Notes under the pieces: generated by a model | Seen by the model: only the letters and a program-made list of their open reading frames with translations | What the model was told of the DNA's origin: nothing | Database searches by the model: none | Part shown: in pieces, positions 1-7,624 of the stretch | Layout of the letters: each line of letters opens with the position of its first letter | Position numbering within the stretch: position 1 is the stretch's first letter | From: Chitinivorax tropicus | GTDB lineage: Bacteria > Pseudomonadota > Gammaproteobacteria > Burkholderiales > SCOH01 | Assembly: GCF_014202905.1 (NCBI RefSeq) | Contig: NZ_JACHHY010000001.1 | Coordinates: 1-64,000, forward strand | DNA length: 64,000 nucleotides | Direction: 5' to 3' | Program-made: the position numbers and the translations under genes

Positions 1-34
1 TGATCTGGACTTCGTTGAATCTCGCCTTGCGCAT
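1..34 (-). CDS. IS3-family transposase OrfA, N-terminal fragment
   Basis: Only the first 11 residues, MRKARFNEVQI, fall in the window. They match the usual opening of IS3-family OrfA proteins, a basic stretch followed by F-x-E-x-Q-I that starts the helix-turn-helix. A good ribosome binding site (AGGAG) lies about six bases upstream of the ATG. In this family OrfA binds the element ends and is extended by frameshift into the OrfAB transposase. The fragment is too short for certainty. Confidence 0.5.
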   Translation of the reverse strand, partial: MRKARFNEVQI

Positions 35-95
35 GTGAGCTCCTATCGCCCTCCATGCTAACTAATTCTTGGTATACCGTGGTGGGGAAAGGTCA
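1..95 (-). mobile_element. End of an IS3-family insertion sequence (cut by window edge)
   Basis: The minus strand begins a transposase-like reading frame at position 34, and a candidate terminal repeat lies just outside it. Read on the minus strand, the sequence from 95 downwards starts TGACCTTTCCCC, which fits the TG...CA ends and the short leader before orfA seen in IS3-family elements. The other end lies outside the window, so the inverted repeat and target duplication cannot be confirmed. The outer boundary at 95 is a guess. Confidence 0.45.
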
Positions 96-286
96 CACGC
101 CCGCCGTTCTGGATAGGCTGAGAGCTGCTGAACCTGGTGCGTCAGCAGCTGCAATACAGAGTCGCATACAGTTCGTATAATGTGTATTATGTAAAATTAT
201 GGATTTCAATCTCTGCTGGGCTGGCCAATGGCTCGACTTGCTGCAGAATCACCAGCATGCCTTCCTGAAACTTCTTGAATAGTCTT
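96..286. other. Short non-coding stretch
   Basis: No gene is seen between the presumed IS end and the stop of the next minus-strand gene. The part around 170-205 is AT-rich. It contains no clear terminator. Confidence 0.4.
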
Positions 287-1027
287 TCAAATCTGCGACG
301 CGATCTGGTTGATCTCATTTTTAATAACAGCCCTTCCGTAGTCTCTTACATCTGCCGCCAATAGTTCGATCAAGCCAGCCGTGACAATGACCTCATCACG
401 CTGCTTGGTTTGCGGCGTCCGCACCGTGACTGTGCCCGCTACATAGTCGGCACAATATTTAGTCGAATTGCCGCCATTGACCACCGTAACCCTTAATGAA
501 ACAGATCGGGCGTGACGCAATGCACTGTCGCCATAATTGGCAAGGTGCGACTGCATGACATCTGTCATGTAGGTTTGCAGATTGTTCTGTAGCGTTGTTT
601 GCGTGTTGGTGTGCATGCCGTCGGCTAGCACGATATCCATGATGGCGACGGAGCCGGCTGGTGCGACTTCGGGATTGTTGTCCACCACCCCGGCAAGCTG
701 ACAAATGGCGCTACTGAGGTTGTTTTTCAGCGTGGCGCGAGATGTGCCGGTCGCCCATTTCTGTTGTCGGACACGATTGATGCCACCTTTGTTGTAATAG
801 TTGTCGCCGATATCTTTGGGGTCATGTATTTGGTGACCACGGTCCACAATCTTGATCGCCCGCACCAGTTCATAAATACCGCCTCCTACGCCTGCCTTGG
901 TCGTAGCATAGTCTCCGCCCAGAGTAGCCTGTATTTTTCCAAGTAGATCAACGATCTGCACTCGATTCACGTTTTTGTTCAGCGCGAGGGTGCAAATTTC
1001 GGACAAGCTTTTGGTGCTGTCACGCAT
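287..1027 (-). CDS. Hypothetical protein, 246 aa
   Basis: I do not recognise this family. The 246-residue protein has no signal peptide or membrane segment. It is Asn/Thr/Val-rich with alternating hydrophobic stretches in the C-terminal half (about residues 120-215), suggesting a mixed or beta-rich soluble fold. Residues 40-85 are glycine- and charge-rich. The ATG at 1027 has only a weak upstream purine run. The gene stands alone between an IS end and a divergent KfrA-like gene, so context gives no function. It may be cargo of a mobile region. Confidence 0.6.
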   Translation of the reverse strand: MRDSTKSLSEICTLALNKNVNRVQIVDLLGKIQATLGGDYATTKAGVGGGIYELVRAIKIVDRGHQIHDPKDIGDNYYNKGGINRVRQQKWATGTSRATLKNNLSSAICQLAGVVDNNPEVAPAGSVAIMDIVLADGMHTNTQTTLQNNLQTYMTDVMQSHLANYGDSALRHARSVSLRVTVVNGGNSTKYCADYVAGTVTVRTPQTKQRDEVIVTAGLIELLAADVRDYGRAVIKNEINQIASQI

Positions 1028-1379
1028 GATGGATATTCCCGGTATGTTGGCAATGTTGTATGTGGCTTACAGTTTGCGGCAACTTCGCACGTTTGCATGA
1101 TAAATGCTTGGCGAATACATCTCCAATTAAGCAAATGCAAGCCAGAATGGCGGCCCTCATAGCTGTACGCGCCAATCAGGTAGCTATTGAAGTGTTGCTC
1201 GCGTCGGCGTGAGCATGTCCACATTACCTTGATCTGATTGCGGGCGGGAATTGTAATTAATGCACCCTGCCCCATTCGGGGCCTGCATCCCTCCTCTTAG
1301 GCGTGATAACTTGTGATTATCAATTGTTATAAATAGGGATTTTTTATTTCATTATTCGTATTTTTTAGTATGATATTAC
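1028..1379. promoter_or_regulatory. Divergent intergenic region
   Basis: This 350-base gap separates the minus-strand orphan gene from the plus-strand KfrA-like gene and should hold both promoters. The last 80 bases are very AT-rich, unlike the GC-rich coding DNA around them. A possible -10 box (TATGAT, 1369-1374) precedes the KfrA-like gene and overlaps the left arm of a palindrome at 1373-1393. No clear -35 box or coding potential was found. Confidence 0.4.
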
Positions 1380-1393
1380 ATGGTATGTAATAT
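1373..1393. promoter_or_regulatory. Perfect 9+9 palindrome, likely KfrA-type operator
   Basis: ATATTACAT and ATGTAATAT form a perfect inverted repeat around a GGT centre. It overlaps a candidate -10 box and lies 29 bases before the preferred start codon of the KfrA-like gene. KfrA proteins are known to repress their own promoter through palindromic operators, so autoregulation is the simplest reading. This is inferred from position and symmetry. Confidence 0.55.
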
Positions 1394-1421
1394 GTATCTT
1401 ATTTGTGCGGACGGTAAGCCC

Positions 1422-2378
1422 ATGGCCAGAACAGGTATTTATAAATCGGATGTCAGAAAGGCGAGAGATGTGCTGCTAGCGGAGGGTAAGCACCCATCTA
1501 TCGATGCGATAAGGGTCATTTTGGGGAATACAGGCTCTAAAACGACCATCCACCGGTATCTGCGTGAGCTGGAGGATGAGGATGGTGGAGCCGGCAGTGG
1601 AAAGCTGGTGGTCAGTGAAGTCATCCAGGATCTGGTGGTACGTTTGGCTGAAAGATTGCATGCGGAAAGCCTAGCTGAGGTGGAGTTATTGCGTGCACAT
1701 CAGCAAGCTTTGGTGGTGGAACATGAAGCCACTGTCGCTCGGCTGCAAGTCGAAGCCGTACAACGGCAGCAGGCATTGGATGGTTGTCGAGCAGATCTGA
1801 AAGCTCAGGAGGATCGTCTGAATGTCTTGACTGATCAATATCAGCAGTCTCAGGCGGCATTGCTGGCAAGCAGGCAACAGAGTCAAGTGCTGCAGGAGCG
1901 TCTTGAGGAGCGGCAGCAATTCATTCAATCACTGGAAGAGAAACATCAGCATGCGAGATCGGCATTGGAGCACTATCGCGAATCGGTCAAGGTGCAGCGT
2001 GAGCAGGAGCTGAGGCGACATGATCAGCAGCTGCAGCAGGCACAGATGGAGATCCGTACTATCAATCAGACTTTGATTGTGAAGCAGAGTGAGCTGACCA
2101 ATACCTACCAGGACTTGGCCAAGCTGGACGCCGAGTTGGCATTACATAAGCAGCAGCTGTCGCTCGCAATGCAGGATCAAGATCAGGCATTGATCATGCG
2201 CCGGGCGCAGCAGCAGCGTATAGACCGGCTTGAGTCGATGATCGAGTCACTCAACCAACAGCTGCGTCAGGCTACATTTGATCAAAGCCGTTTGTGGAGC
2301 GCATTGCAGACTGCCCACCGCCCTGCGGAAGTGGCTGAGCCTTTGCCTGATGTGTTGACGTTGGATTTGTTCCAGTAG
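1422..2378 (+). CDS. KfrA-type DNA-binding coiled-coil protein
   Basis: The 318-residue protein opens with the sequence pattern of the KfrA N-terminal DNA-binding domain (about residues 1-55, MARTGIYKSDV...GNTGSKTTIHRYL), a helix-turn-helix domain. Residues about 65-300 are Gln/Glu/Leu/Arg-rich with heptad-like spacing, a long coiled coil. KfrA proteins of plasmids are autorepressors and filament-forming partition accessories; chromosomal relatives are common and mostly uncharacterised. I chose ATG 1422 rather than in-frame ATGs at 1380 or 1392, because those lie inside the palindrome and the family usually starts MARTG. The gene is monocistronic and converges on the SRAP gene. Confidence 0.8.
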   Translation: MARTGIYKSDVRKARDVLLAEGKHPSIDAIRVILGNTGSKTTIHRYLRELEDEDGGAGSGKLVVSEVIQDLVVRLAERLHAESLAEVELLRAHQQALVVEHEATVARLQVEAVQRQQALDGCRADLKAQEDRLNVLTDQYQQSQAALLASRQQSQVLQERLEERQQFIQSLEEKHQHARSALEHYRESVKVQREQELRRHDQQLQQAQMEIRTINQTLIVKQSELTNTYQDLAKLDAELALHKQQLSLAMQDQDQALIMRRAQQQRIDRLESMIESLNQQLRQATFDQSRLWSALQTAHRPAEVAEPLPDVLTLDLFQ

Positions 2379-2390
2379 GGATCAGGCAAC

Positions 2391-2411
2391 CGCAGGAGCG
2401 TATCACCTGCG
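2391..2411. terminator. Weak hairpin between convergent genes
   Basis: CGCAGG and CCTGCG pair over a nine-base loop, between the stop of the KfrA-like gene (2378) and across the stop of the convergent SRAP gene (2403). There is no T-run on either side, so it is at best a weak bidirectional terminator. Confidence 0.3.
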
Positions 2412-3044
2412 CTTCAGTGGCGAAGCTTGGGCAGTCATCCATTCGGCTGGATAGGGTTTCAGAAAAGTGGCCGCCACAGCAGGGTTGCGACAGCGTAACC
2501 AAGCCTCATAATCGGACGGGGCAATGATCGCCACCATTCGCTTCTCATCCAATGGTTTATGAAAGCGGCTCATCAGTGGATGGGTGTCTGCATTGATGGT
2601 GATCTGGGTGAATGCGCATTCGACCACACCGCCCCGCCCTGACCAGGTGCGCCATAACCCGGCAATGGCAAAGGGCTGCCCATCTGCCATGCCGATCTGC
2701 CAACGCATTGCCGTACCTGACGCGTAACAAGGTTCATAGATGTATTTTGCGGGCACCAGGCAGAGCTGGCAGGCTTGCCAGAATGGCTTGTAATTGCGCA
2801 GGCTGCTAATGGTCTCCGCGCGCGCATTCATGGTTGACAGGTGTTTGACACCAATGGGCTTGTGGTGTTGTGGCACCAGGCCAAAGCTGGCGGAAACCGC
2901 GATGCGCTGATCATCGTCGTCATTCAGTATGATGGGCGCGCAATAGTCTTGCCAGATTTCCAGGGAATCCATCTCACTTGGGCAATCAACTGCGAAATAT
3001 TGTTGGAATTCCCCTTTGGTGGGTGACTGGAAGTTGACGCACAT
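2403..3044 (-). CDS. SRAP-family protein (YedK/HMCES-type, abasic-site DNA crosslinker)
   Basis: This 213-residue protein has the SRAP hallmarks: Cys2 directly after the initiator Met, Asn73 in NARAET, Glu104 in YIYEP and the late His in SRFHKP (His162). In YedK and HMCES, Cys2 forms a thiazolidine link with abasic sites in single-stranded DNA and protects them during replication. The length is typical. The gene begins five bases after the stop of the upstream hypothetical gene, so the two are probably one transcript. SRAP genes often lie near SOS or mobile regions, which fits the accessory look of this end of the window. Confidence 0.85.
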   Translation of the reverse strand: MCVNFQSPTKGEFQQYFAVDCPSEMDSLEIWQDYCAPIILNDDDDQRIAVSASFGLVPQHHKPIGVKHLSTMNARAETISSLRNYKPFWQACQLCLVPAKYIYEPCYASGTAMRWQIGMADGQPFAIAGLWRTWSGRGGVVECAFTQITINADTHPLMSRFHKPLDEKRMVAIIAPSDYEAWLRCRNPAVAATFLKPYPAEWMTAQASPLKRR

Positions 3045-3049
3045 GATGG

Positions 3050-3427
3050 TCAGTGTGCCTGGCGTTGATCCGCGACGATGCGTGCCAGCAGCCAGTTGTC
3101 ATTGGCGTGCGGGGGCCATTGCTGACATAAGGCGTGGGCGGATTGCATCAGATCTCGCATGGCTTGTTTTGATAGCCCGCCATAGGTGCCCTGCTCTGCC
3201 AGGCCTTGCACCACGGCCTGCGCCTTTTCCCCGCCCAGCCATTGCATGGCTGTCAGGAAGCTCCAGCCAGTGCCAATACGTGATTCAATTTCACGATTCA
3301 AGCTGTGGGCATCGATAAGTTGTTCATTCCGCGCCATGGCAAATACAGCCAGTGCACCCAAGGTTTTACGTGCGTCAGTGATGGCCGGTGCGGGCATCAG
3401 GTTGATTGGCTCGCAATCGGTGTTCAT
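3050..3427 (-). CDS. Hypothetical protein, 125 aa
   Basis: I do not recognise a family. The protein is soluble, rich in Ala, Gln and Leu, and largely helical by composition, with no signal peptide or membrane segment. A clear ribosome binding site (AAAGGA) precedes the ATG at 3427. It ends five bases before the SRAP gene, so it is likely co-transcribed with it and may relate to DNA damage or to a mobile region. That link is context only. Confidence 0.6.
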   Translation of the reverse strand: MNTDCEPINLMPAPAITDARKTLGALAVFAMARNEQLIDAHSLNREIESRIGTGWSFLTAMQWLGGEKAQAVVQGLAEQGTYGGLSKQAMRDLMQSAHALCQQWPPHANDNWLLARIVADQRQAH

Positions 3428-3604
3428 GAGTTATCCTTTTGCAAGATGAAGGGCAAATGCGTGATAGTCGTGACTGTAATTATAACCAGTCATCGACTGA
3501 GCGCCAAGATGGATGATCACCCCGCTTGGAAAAGGCTGACCGCTCAGATAGGTGCTTTGTCTGAGGTGTCGATTTGATCAGCAGCGTTCAGGCAAGCGTG
3601 GATT

Positions 3605-4069
3605 TCACCGACCAAACTGGAATGGGATGGTGCGCATATAGCCTACTGTTTCTTCTGGGCTCTTGGCGTAAGCAGCCACCAGATCACCGGCGCGCTTGGC
3701 GTTACTGAGTTCGATATGCTCAAACGCGACGATCAGCATCTGGATGGCTGAATCAATCGTCAGATTATTGTCGTTGGCGAAATCACGCAATTGGCGTGCG
3801 GTCTGGCGGCTGAGATCGACCGACGAACCGATTCCGTTCAGTTGGCGGCTGCGACGCTTGCGCTCGGCAGCGGTCATGGCCCGCGTGCCAATGGGGGGGC
3901 GGCCTCGGCGTTTCGGCACCGGCATGCCAGGGAGTTCCATGGTTTTGTCGTCTGCTGCTTGCTTCATGGATGAGGGCGAGATTTTTTTGCGGCGCGCATT
4001 GTAACACTGATACTGGCTTTGGTAAGCATCCAGGGGTGGGGGCTTGGAGTCCCTATAATATTTTGACAC
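3605..4069 (-). CDS. Small basic, probably DNA-binding protein
   Basis: The 154-residue protein contains an AT-hook-like motif KRRGRPP near residues 53-59, followed by a basic AAERKRRSRQ segment and a short C-terminal helical part. The RGRPP...MTAAERKRR pattern occurs in small proteobacterial and phage-associated proteins and suggests minor-groove DNA binding. The GTG at 4069 is preferred because AAAGGAGG lies about ten bases upstream. An in-frame ATG at 3967 has no ribosome binding site but would still include the AT-hook. The role is unknown; a nucleoid-like or regulatory protein is plausible. Confidence 0.55.
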   Translation of the reverse strand: MSKYYRDSKPPPLDAYQSQYQCYNARRKKISPSSMKQAADDKTMELPGMPVPKRRGRPPIGTRAMTAAERKRRSRQLNGIGSSVDLSRQTARQLRDFANDNNLTIDSAIQMLIVAFEHIELSNAKRAGDLVAAYAKSPEETVGYMRTIPFQFGR

Positions 4070-4166
4070 CCTCGCGCAGCCCTCCTTTCGGTGGCTGGTT
4101 GCTCATGGCAGGCGCAGCCACTGATGGATGCGCCTTTCATGCTGCGGTCATCACGATTCAGAGCCT

Positions 4167-4198
4167 GACAGGCCACCAGAATGCCCTGGTGGCCTGTC
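4167..4198 (-). terminator. Strong 13-bp hairpin at the end of the biosynthetic gene train
   Basis: GACAGGCCACCAG and CTGGTGGCCTGTC form a perfect 13-bp stem with a six-base loop, 17 bases past the stop of the last minus-strand gene of the train (4215). It probably ends that transcript. There is no U-tract on the minus strand, so it may act with Rho or as an RNA 3'-end stabiliser. Confidence 0.7.
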
Positions 4199-4214
4199 GG
4201 TGGCAGCGCGCTAT

Positions 4215-5066
4215 TTAGAAGGTATAGCTCAATGCCGCAGTGCCTGAGAATTGGTTCTTCTTCAGGACAATCGGGCTGTCCGCTGCATCACCGACCAGAC
4301 GCAAGGCTTCGCCGCCGAAAGTCAACGTGGTCTGTTTGTCCAGCGGGACGATCCAGGCCAGGCTGGCACCCAGGTCCACCATGCCCGCGCTGGGCGTGTA
4401 CGCCTTGAATTGGGTTCTGGATGCTTGCAGCGGGTTCACGCCGAACCAGTTCATCATGTAATGGCTGTCACCAAAGTCGGTAAGGACGGCACCGGCCAGC
4501 GTGCCCCATTTGCCTTCATAGAATTGGGTTCCCAGTGACAGGCGTAGGTTGGCGCTACCTTCTTGGCGGGCGGTCTGTTGCTTGCCATTCAGGTCGATGT
4601 ACTGTTCTTCGCTGCCCTTATCGGTGAATGCCAGCGTGGATTCCAGTTCGAACATGCCCAACTCGACCTTGGCATTGAAGCCTAATTGTGCCCGGCTTTT
4701 GATATCGCCCATGCCTTTGAGGTAGTCCGAGCCCTCAAAGCGTGCACGATGATCCTTCCGGCCAGGGCTGGCAGCCAAGTAGACCGCAACGCTGGCCCGT
4801 TTGCCGATATCCGTGCCCCAACCCAGGCCGGATTGGGTGCCGATAAAGAAACCCATGGGTGCCTTGAGCGTCAGGCCAATCAGTGGGCTGGTGACGGTTT
4901 CCTTCCCGCCTGGATACCGATGGCCGACGGCGACGCCCAAATCAGTGGTCAATGACCAGTCATCTGCCCAGGCGATATTCATTCCGCCTGCCATGCACAG
5001 CGCCAAGCCCAGGCGGCTTATCCAGGTTGTTGGTCGGTTGTGGGTATTGTGACGCAACGTACTCAT
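4215..5066 (-). CDS. MipA/OmpV-family outer membrane protein
   Basis: The 283-residue protein has a signal peptide (basic start, hydrophobic residues about 17-33, likely cleavage after AWA) followed by alternating beta-strand segments and the C-terminal aromatic end LSYTF typical of outer membrane barrels. Length and the opening pattern after the signal (LGVAVGHRYPGG) fit the MipA/OmpV family, whose members scaffold murein enzymes or act as porin-like, drug-induced barrels. ATG 5066 has GGAG five bases upstream; the longer in-frame start would overlap the acylase stop. As the last gene of the train it may help the product leave or protect the producer's outer membrane, but this is inference. 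Confidence 0.8.
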   Translation of the reverse strand: MSTLRHNTHNRPTTWISRLGLALCMAGGMNIAWADDWSLTTDLGVAVGHRYPGGKETVTSPLIGLTLKAPMGFFIGTQSGLGWGTDIGKRASVAVYLAASPGRKDHRARFEGSDYLKGMGDIKSRAQLGFNAKVELGMFELESTLAFTDKGSEEQYIDLNGKQQTARQEGSANLRLSLGTQFYEGKWGTLAGAVLTDFGDSHYMMNWFGVNPLQASRTQFKAYTPSAGMVDLGASLAWIVPLDKQTTLTFGGEALRLVGDAADSPIVLKKNQFSGTAALSYTF

Positions 5067-5122
5067 CCTTACTCCGATCAAAATAAAGAAACGATAGGGT
5101 AAAACGCGTTGATGATGGGGCG

Positions 5123-7297
5123 TCAACGCTTGAAACGCTCTTGTCGGACAGTTGCCCGTTGCACCTCGGGCCAGCTCAGCCGCGCATCCCGCATGCCTTG
5201 CCTGGCGGCCAATGCCAGCTGATCGCCGTAGTGCGGCGAGTCTGGCTGGCTGCTGTTTCCATAGGTGTGGATCACTTTGGCACGAACCGGGCTGGAAAAT
5301 TCCACCAGCGCGGAAAAAGTGTCACCAAAAATGGCACGCTGACGGCCATCGCTGTCGTCGATGTACCCAAAGGTACGGAACACGCCCAGGCTTTCGCTGC
5401 CGCCATTGGCGGGGTGATCGACAAAGTGTGCGCTACCGGGCTTGCCTTTACGGAAACGGTAGACCTCGCCAAACGCCACATCGGGCGCCACGCCTACCTG
5501 CCCGAGTATGGCCAGCGCTTTACCCAGCGCAGTCAAGCTGGCGACCGGGTCAGTCAATCCCGCAGGCGTGGTGTCGGGTCGACGAGGATCGGCTGGGTCA
5601 CGATAGGGCAAAGCCTCGTCCCCTCCCATCACGGCCACCCAGGCGGCGAACAATACGGCACCCCTGCTGTGCGCATCGGTTCGACGATCCCAGCCTCCCA
5701 GCACCTGCGCTGCCTGTTGCAGTGCAGGCTGCCCGCTGGCAAGCGCAAACCTGATCAGGTCATCGAGCACACGATCTGCCAGCAGCGCCCGTGTGTCATG
5801 TTTGGCCGTCATCAGGCTGTCCAACGTAAACGGTGCGGACTGCTCGATCAGTTGGATGCCACGTTGCTCCCGCAACAAGGGGCTGACATAAGGGGACAGA
5901 TAAGCCGGGTAATGCGTTGGGTTCAGGTTAGGCTTGGTCATTGTCCATGGAACGCTGTTGGAGTTCTGCACCCAGCCACTCTCCGGGTTGATGGCTTGGG
6001 GCAGCTCGGACAGGCGTAGCGCGTCGTGCCAGATGAGGTCGCTACGGCTGCCATCGACCGGCTGCGCCCAGAAGGCGGCATCGCCTTGTGGGCGGCGCGG
6101 GGTCAATCCACCGAATACGCCCCAGATGTTCCGGTCACGATCTGCATACAGAATATTGTGATACGGATTTTGCAGGCGTGTGACAATTTGCTTGAAGGCA
6201 CCAAAATGACGCGCCTGAGCCATATCCCACCATTGCTCCAGCACCCCTGGGGTGGGCAGCTGATCGACCCCGACAATACGCATGGCGTAGACTTTGCCTG
6301 CTTTTTCGAAGACCGGGCCATGGATGCTACGACGCAGATGCAAGGTGGTGGCCAGCTGGCTGCCGTCTGGCTGCTTGATCAGCAGGGTTTCCTGACGCTG
6401 TTCGAATGACCGGGTCTGGCCATCCAACAGATAGCCCTCCCCGCTTGGTTTGAGTTCATACAGATCGCAGCCATCCTGGCTGTTGACGGTGTGTACCCAG
6501 CCCAGTTGTTGATTGAAGCCGATCCGCATGACAGGCAGGCCGACCAGCGTGGCACCATAGATCTGGTACGTAGGGCTGCTGAAATGGGCCTCGAACCAAG
6601 TATGGGTGCCGCCCCACACCAGATGCGGGTTGGCCAGTAGCATGGCATGTCCGGAAGCGGTTCGTTTCGGGCCCAATGCCCAGCCATTGGAGCCGCCAAT
6701 CAGATTGAAAGGGGTGGCGGCTGGATTGGGGTAGATCAAGCTGCAGTTGGGCTCGCCTGTGGTGGTGGCGCCGGACAGATAGCTGAAGAACAACCGCAGC
6801 GTGTGCGCCATCACGTCTTCGCTGCGCACAGGCAGCACCGCCTTGGCTTCGGGGCTCAGGGCCATGCTGGCCGCCTGGGCGTTGATCCCTTCTACAAAGC
6901 TGTCGATGAATGCCCGCATGCGTGGGCTTTGCTGATTCAGCCAGGTCTGTGCCCGTGCCGGAAAGCCCATGGTCCGTACCAGGGTATCCACCTCGACCAG
7001 ATCCGTCGGGAAGGGATCGCCCTGCATGAACACTGGTCCATAGTACTCCGCGCTGCGGCCACGGGCCTGTGCGTACAGGCGCAACAGCAGTTCCGGATGC
7101 ATCTGCATCTGGGCCCGGCCAAACGCGTAGGCCAGGCTGTCTGATCGCCAGGCATAGATATGGGGCACACCATCGCCATCCCACATCACCTGACTGCCGC
7201 GCGGCAGCTGTGTCGTTTCTTCCAGATCCCACTCACAGCCACTCAGGGAAAGCAGGGCCAACACCCCGGCCACAGTCCTCAACCAAGGTTTCAACAT
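5123..7297 (-). CDS. Penicillin-acylase-family Ntn-hydrolase, predicted lipoprotein
   Basis: This 724-residue precursor has a lipoprotein signal (LSLSG-Cys21, then Glu, so outer-membrane sorting is expected). It shows the alpha chain, spacer and beta chain layout of the penicillin acylase/PvdQ family. The autoproteolytic nucleophile is Ser203 in GGSNGWALGP, followed by LLANPHLVWGG as in this family. Such enzymes process themselves in the periplasm and cleave amide bonds of acylated substrates, including siderophore and antibiotic precursors. ATG 7297 has GAGGAGG five bases upstream; the longer frame overlaps the MbtH-like gene and is rejected. It sits 16 bases after that gene. It may remove an N-terminal acyl or peptide part from the exported prodrug. 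AHL acylase activity cannot be excluded. Confidence 0.85.
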   Translation of the reverse strand: MLKPWLRTVAGVLALLSLSGCEWDLEETTQLPRGSQVMWDGDGVPHIYAWRSDSLAYAFGRAQMQMHPELLLRLYAQARGRSAEYYGPVFMQGDPFPTDLVEVDTLVRTMGFPARAQTWLNQQSPRMRAFIDSFVEGINAQAASMALSPEAKAVLPVRSEDVMAHTLRLFFSYLSGATTTGEPNCSLIYPNPAATPFNLIGGSNGWALGPKRTASGHAMLLANPHLVWGGTHTWFEAHFSSPTYQIYGATLVGLPVMRIGFNQQLGWVHTVNSQDGCDLYELKPSGEGYLLDGQTRSFEQRQETLLIKQPDGSQLATTLHLRRSIHGPVFEKAGKVYAMRIVGVDQLPTPGVLEQWWDMAQARHFGAFKQIVTRLQNPYHNILYADRDRNIWGVFGGLTPRRPQGDAAFWAQPVDGSRSDLIWHDALRLSELPQAINPESGWVQNSNSVPWTMTKPNLNPTHYPAYLSPYVSPLLREQRGIQLIEQSAPFTLDSLMTAKHDTRALLADRVLDDLIRFALASGQPALQQAAQVLGGWDRRTDAHSRGAVLFAAWVAVMGGDEALPYRDPADPRRPDTTPAGLTDPVASLTALGKALAILGQVGVAPDVAFGEVYRFRKGKPGSAHFVDHPANGGSESLGVFRTFGYIDDSDGRQRAIFGDTFSALVEFSSPVRAKVIHTYGNSSQPDSPHYGDQLALAARQGMRDARLSWPEVQRATVRQERFKR

Positions 7298-7313
7298 GTT
7301 GACCTCCTCACCT

Positions 7314-7505
7314 TCAAATGATCGCGGGCTCACTATCGATGGCGCTGGCAGGCAGGCACTGCTGCGCCTTGCGGATGTAGGCCTGACAATCCGCCAGGCT
7401 GCCGACCACCAACAAGTCACGCCACCCGGACGGGATGGGCTGATCGAGATCATGGAGGGCATAGTCGTGATAGGCATTGACGATGACCGTGAAACGTGTG
7501 TTCAT
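7314..7505 (-). CDS. Divergent MbtH-like protein
   Basis: The 63-residue protein has the size, position and core spacing of MbtH proteins, the small partners that bind and activate NRPS adenylation domains: F-x-V-x-VN near the start, then IPSGW and a G-S-x-x-x-C-x-x-YI segment. However, the family signature is badly eroded. The S-x-WP Trp is replaced (YALHD) and the C-terminal WTDxRP is missing; only P-x-GW is clear. The ATG at 7505 has AAAGGAG just upstream. It lies between the exporter and acylase genes. It is either a divergent functional MbtH tuned to this cluster's A domains or a decaying copy. Confidence 0.6.
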   Translation of the reverse strand: MNTRFTVIVNAYHDYALHDLDQPIPSGWRDLLVVGSLADCQAYIRKAQQCLPASAIDSEPAII

Positions 7506-7591
7506 GGTGGCTCCTTTACTCAGTCTGGGTTGGGGTGCGCCCTGCTTGGCCGGTCGGTCATCCAACCATGGCCAGACGCTTACTTGCAATG

Positions 7592-7618
7592 GCAGGCGGC
7601 GCGTGCTGCGCCGCCTGC
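7592..7618 (-). other. Intercistronic hairpin between ABC permease and MbtH-like gene
   Basis: GCAGGCGGCGC and GCGCCGCCTGC form a perfect 11-bp GC-rich stem with a five-base loop in the 119-base gap. No U-run follows. It could attenuate transcription, guide RNA processing or stabilise the upstream message. Confidence 0.6.
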
Positions 7619-7624
7619 GGCCCA

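Noticed and set aside
5141-6019. A 292-codon plus-strand frame opposite the acylase
   Set aside because: The acylase on the other strand has an intact signal, nucleophile and family motifs.
5123-7297. Quorum-quenching AHL acylase as the main role
   Set aside because: Possible by family, but the gene sits in the train directly after the exporter and MbtH-like gene, so product maturation is the better first idea. Kept as an alternative.
7298-7477. A longer N-terminus for the acylase
   Set aside because: It would overlap the MbtH-like gene and lacks a signal peptide; ATG 7297 has a strong ribosome binding site and lipobox.
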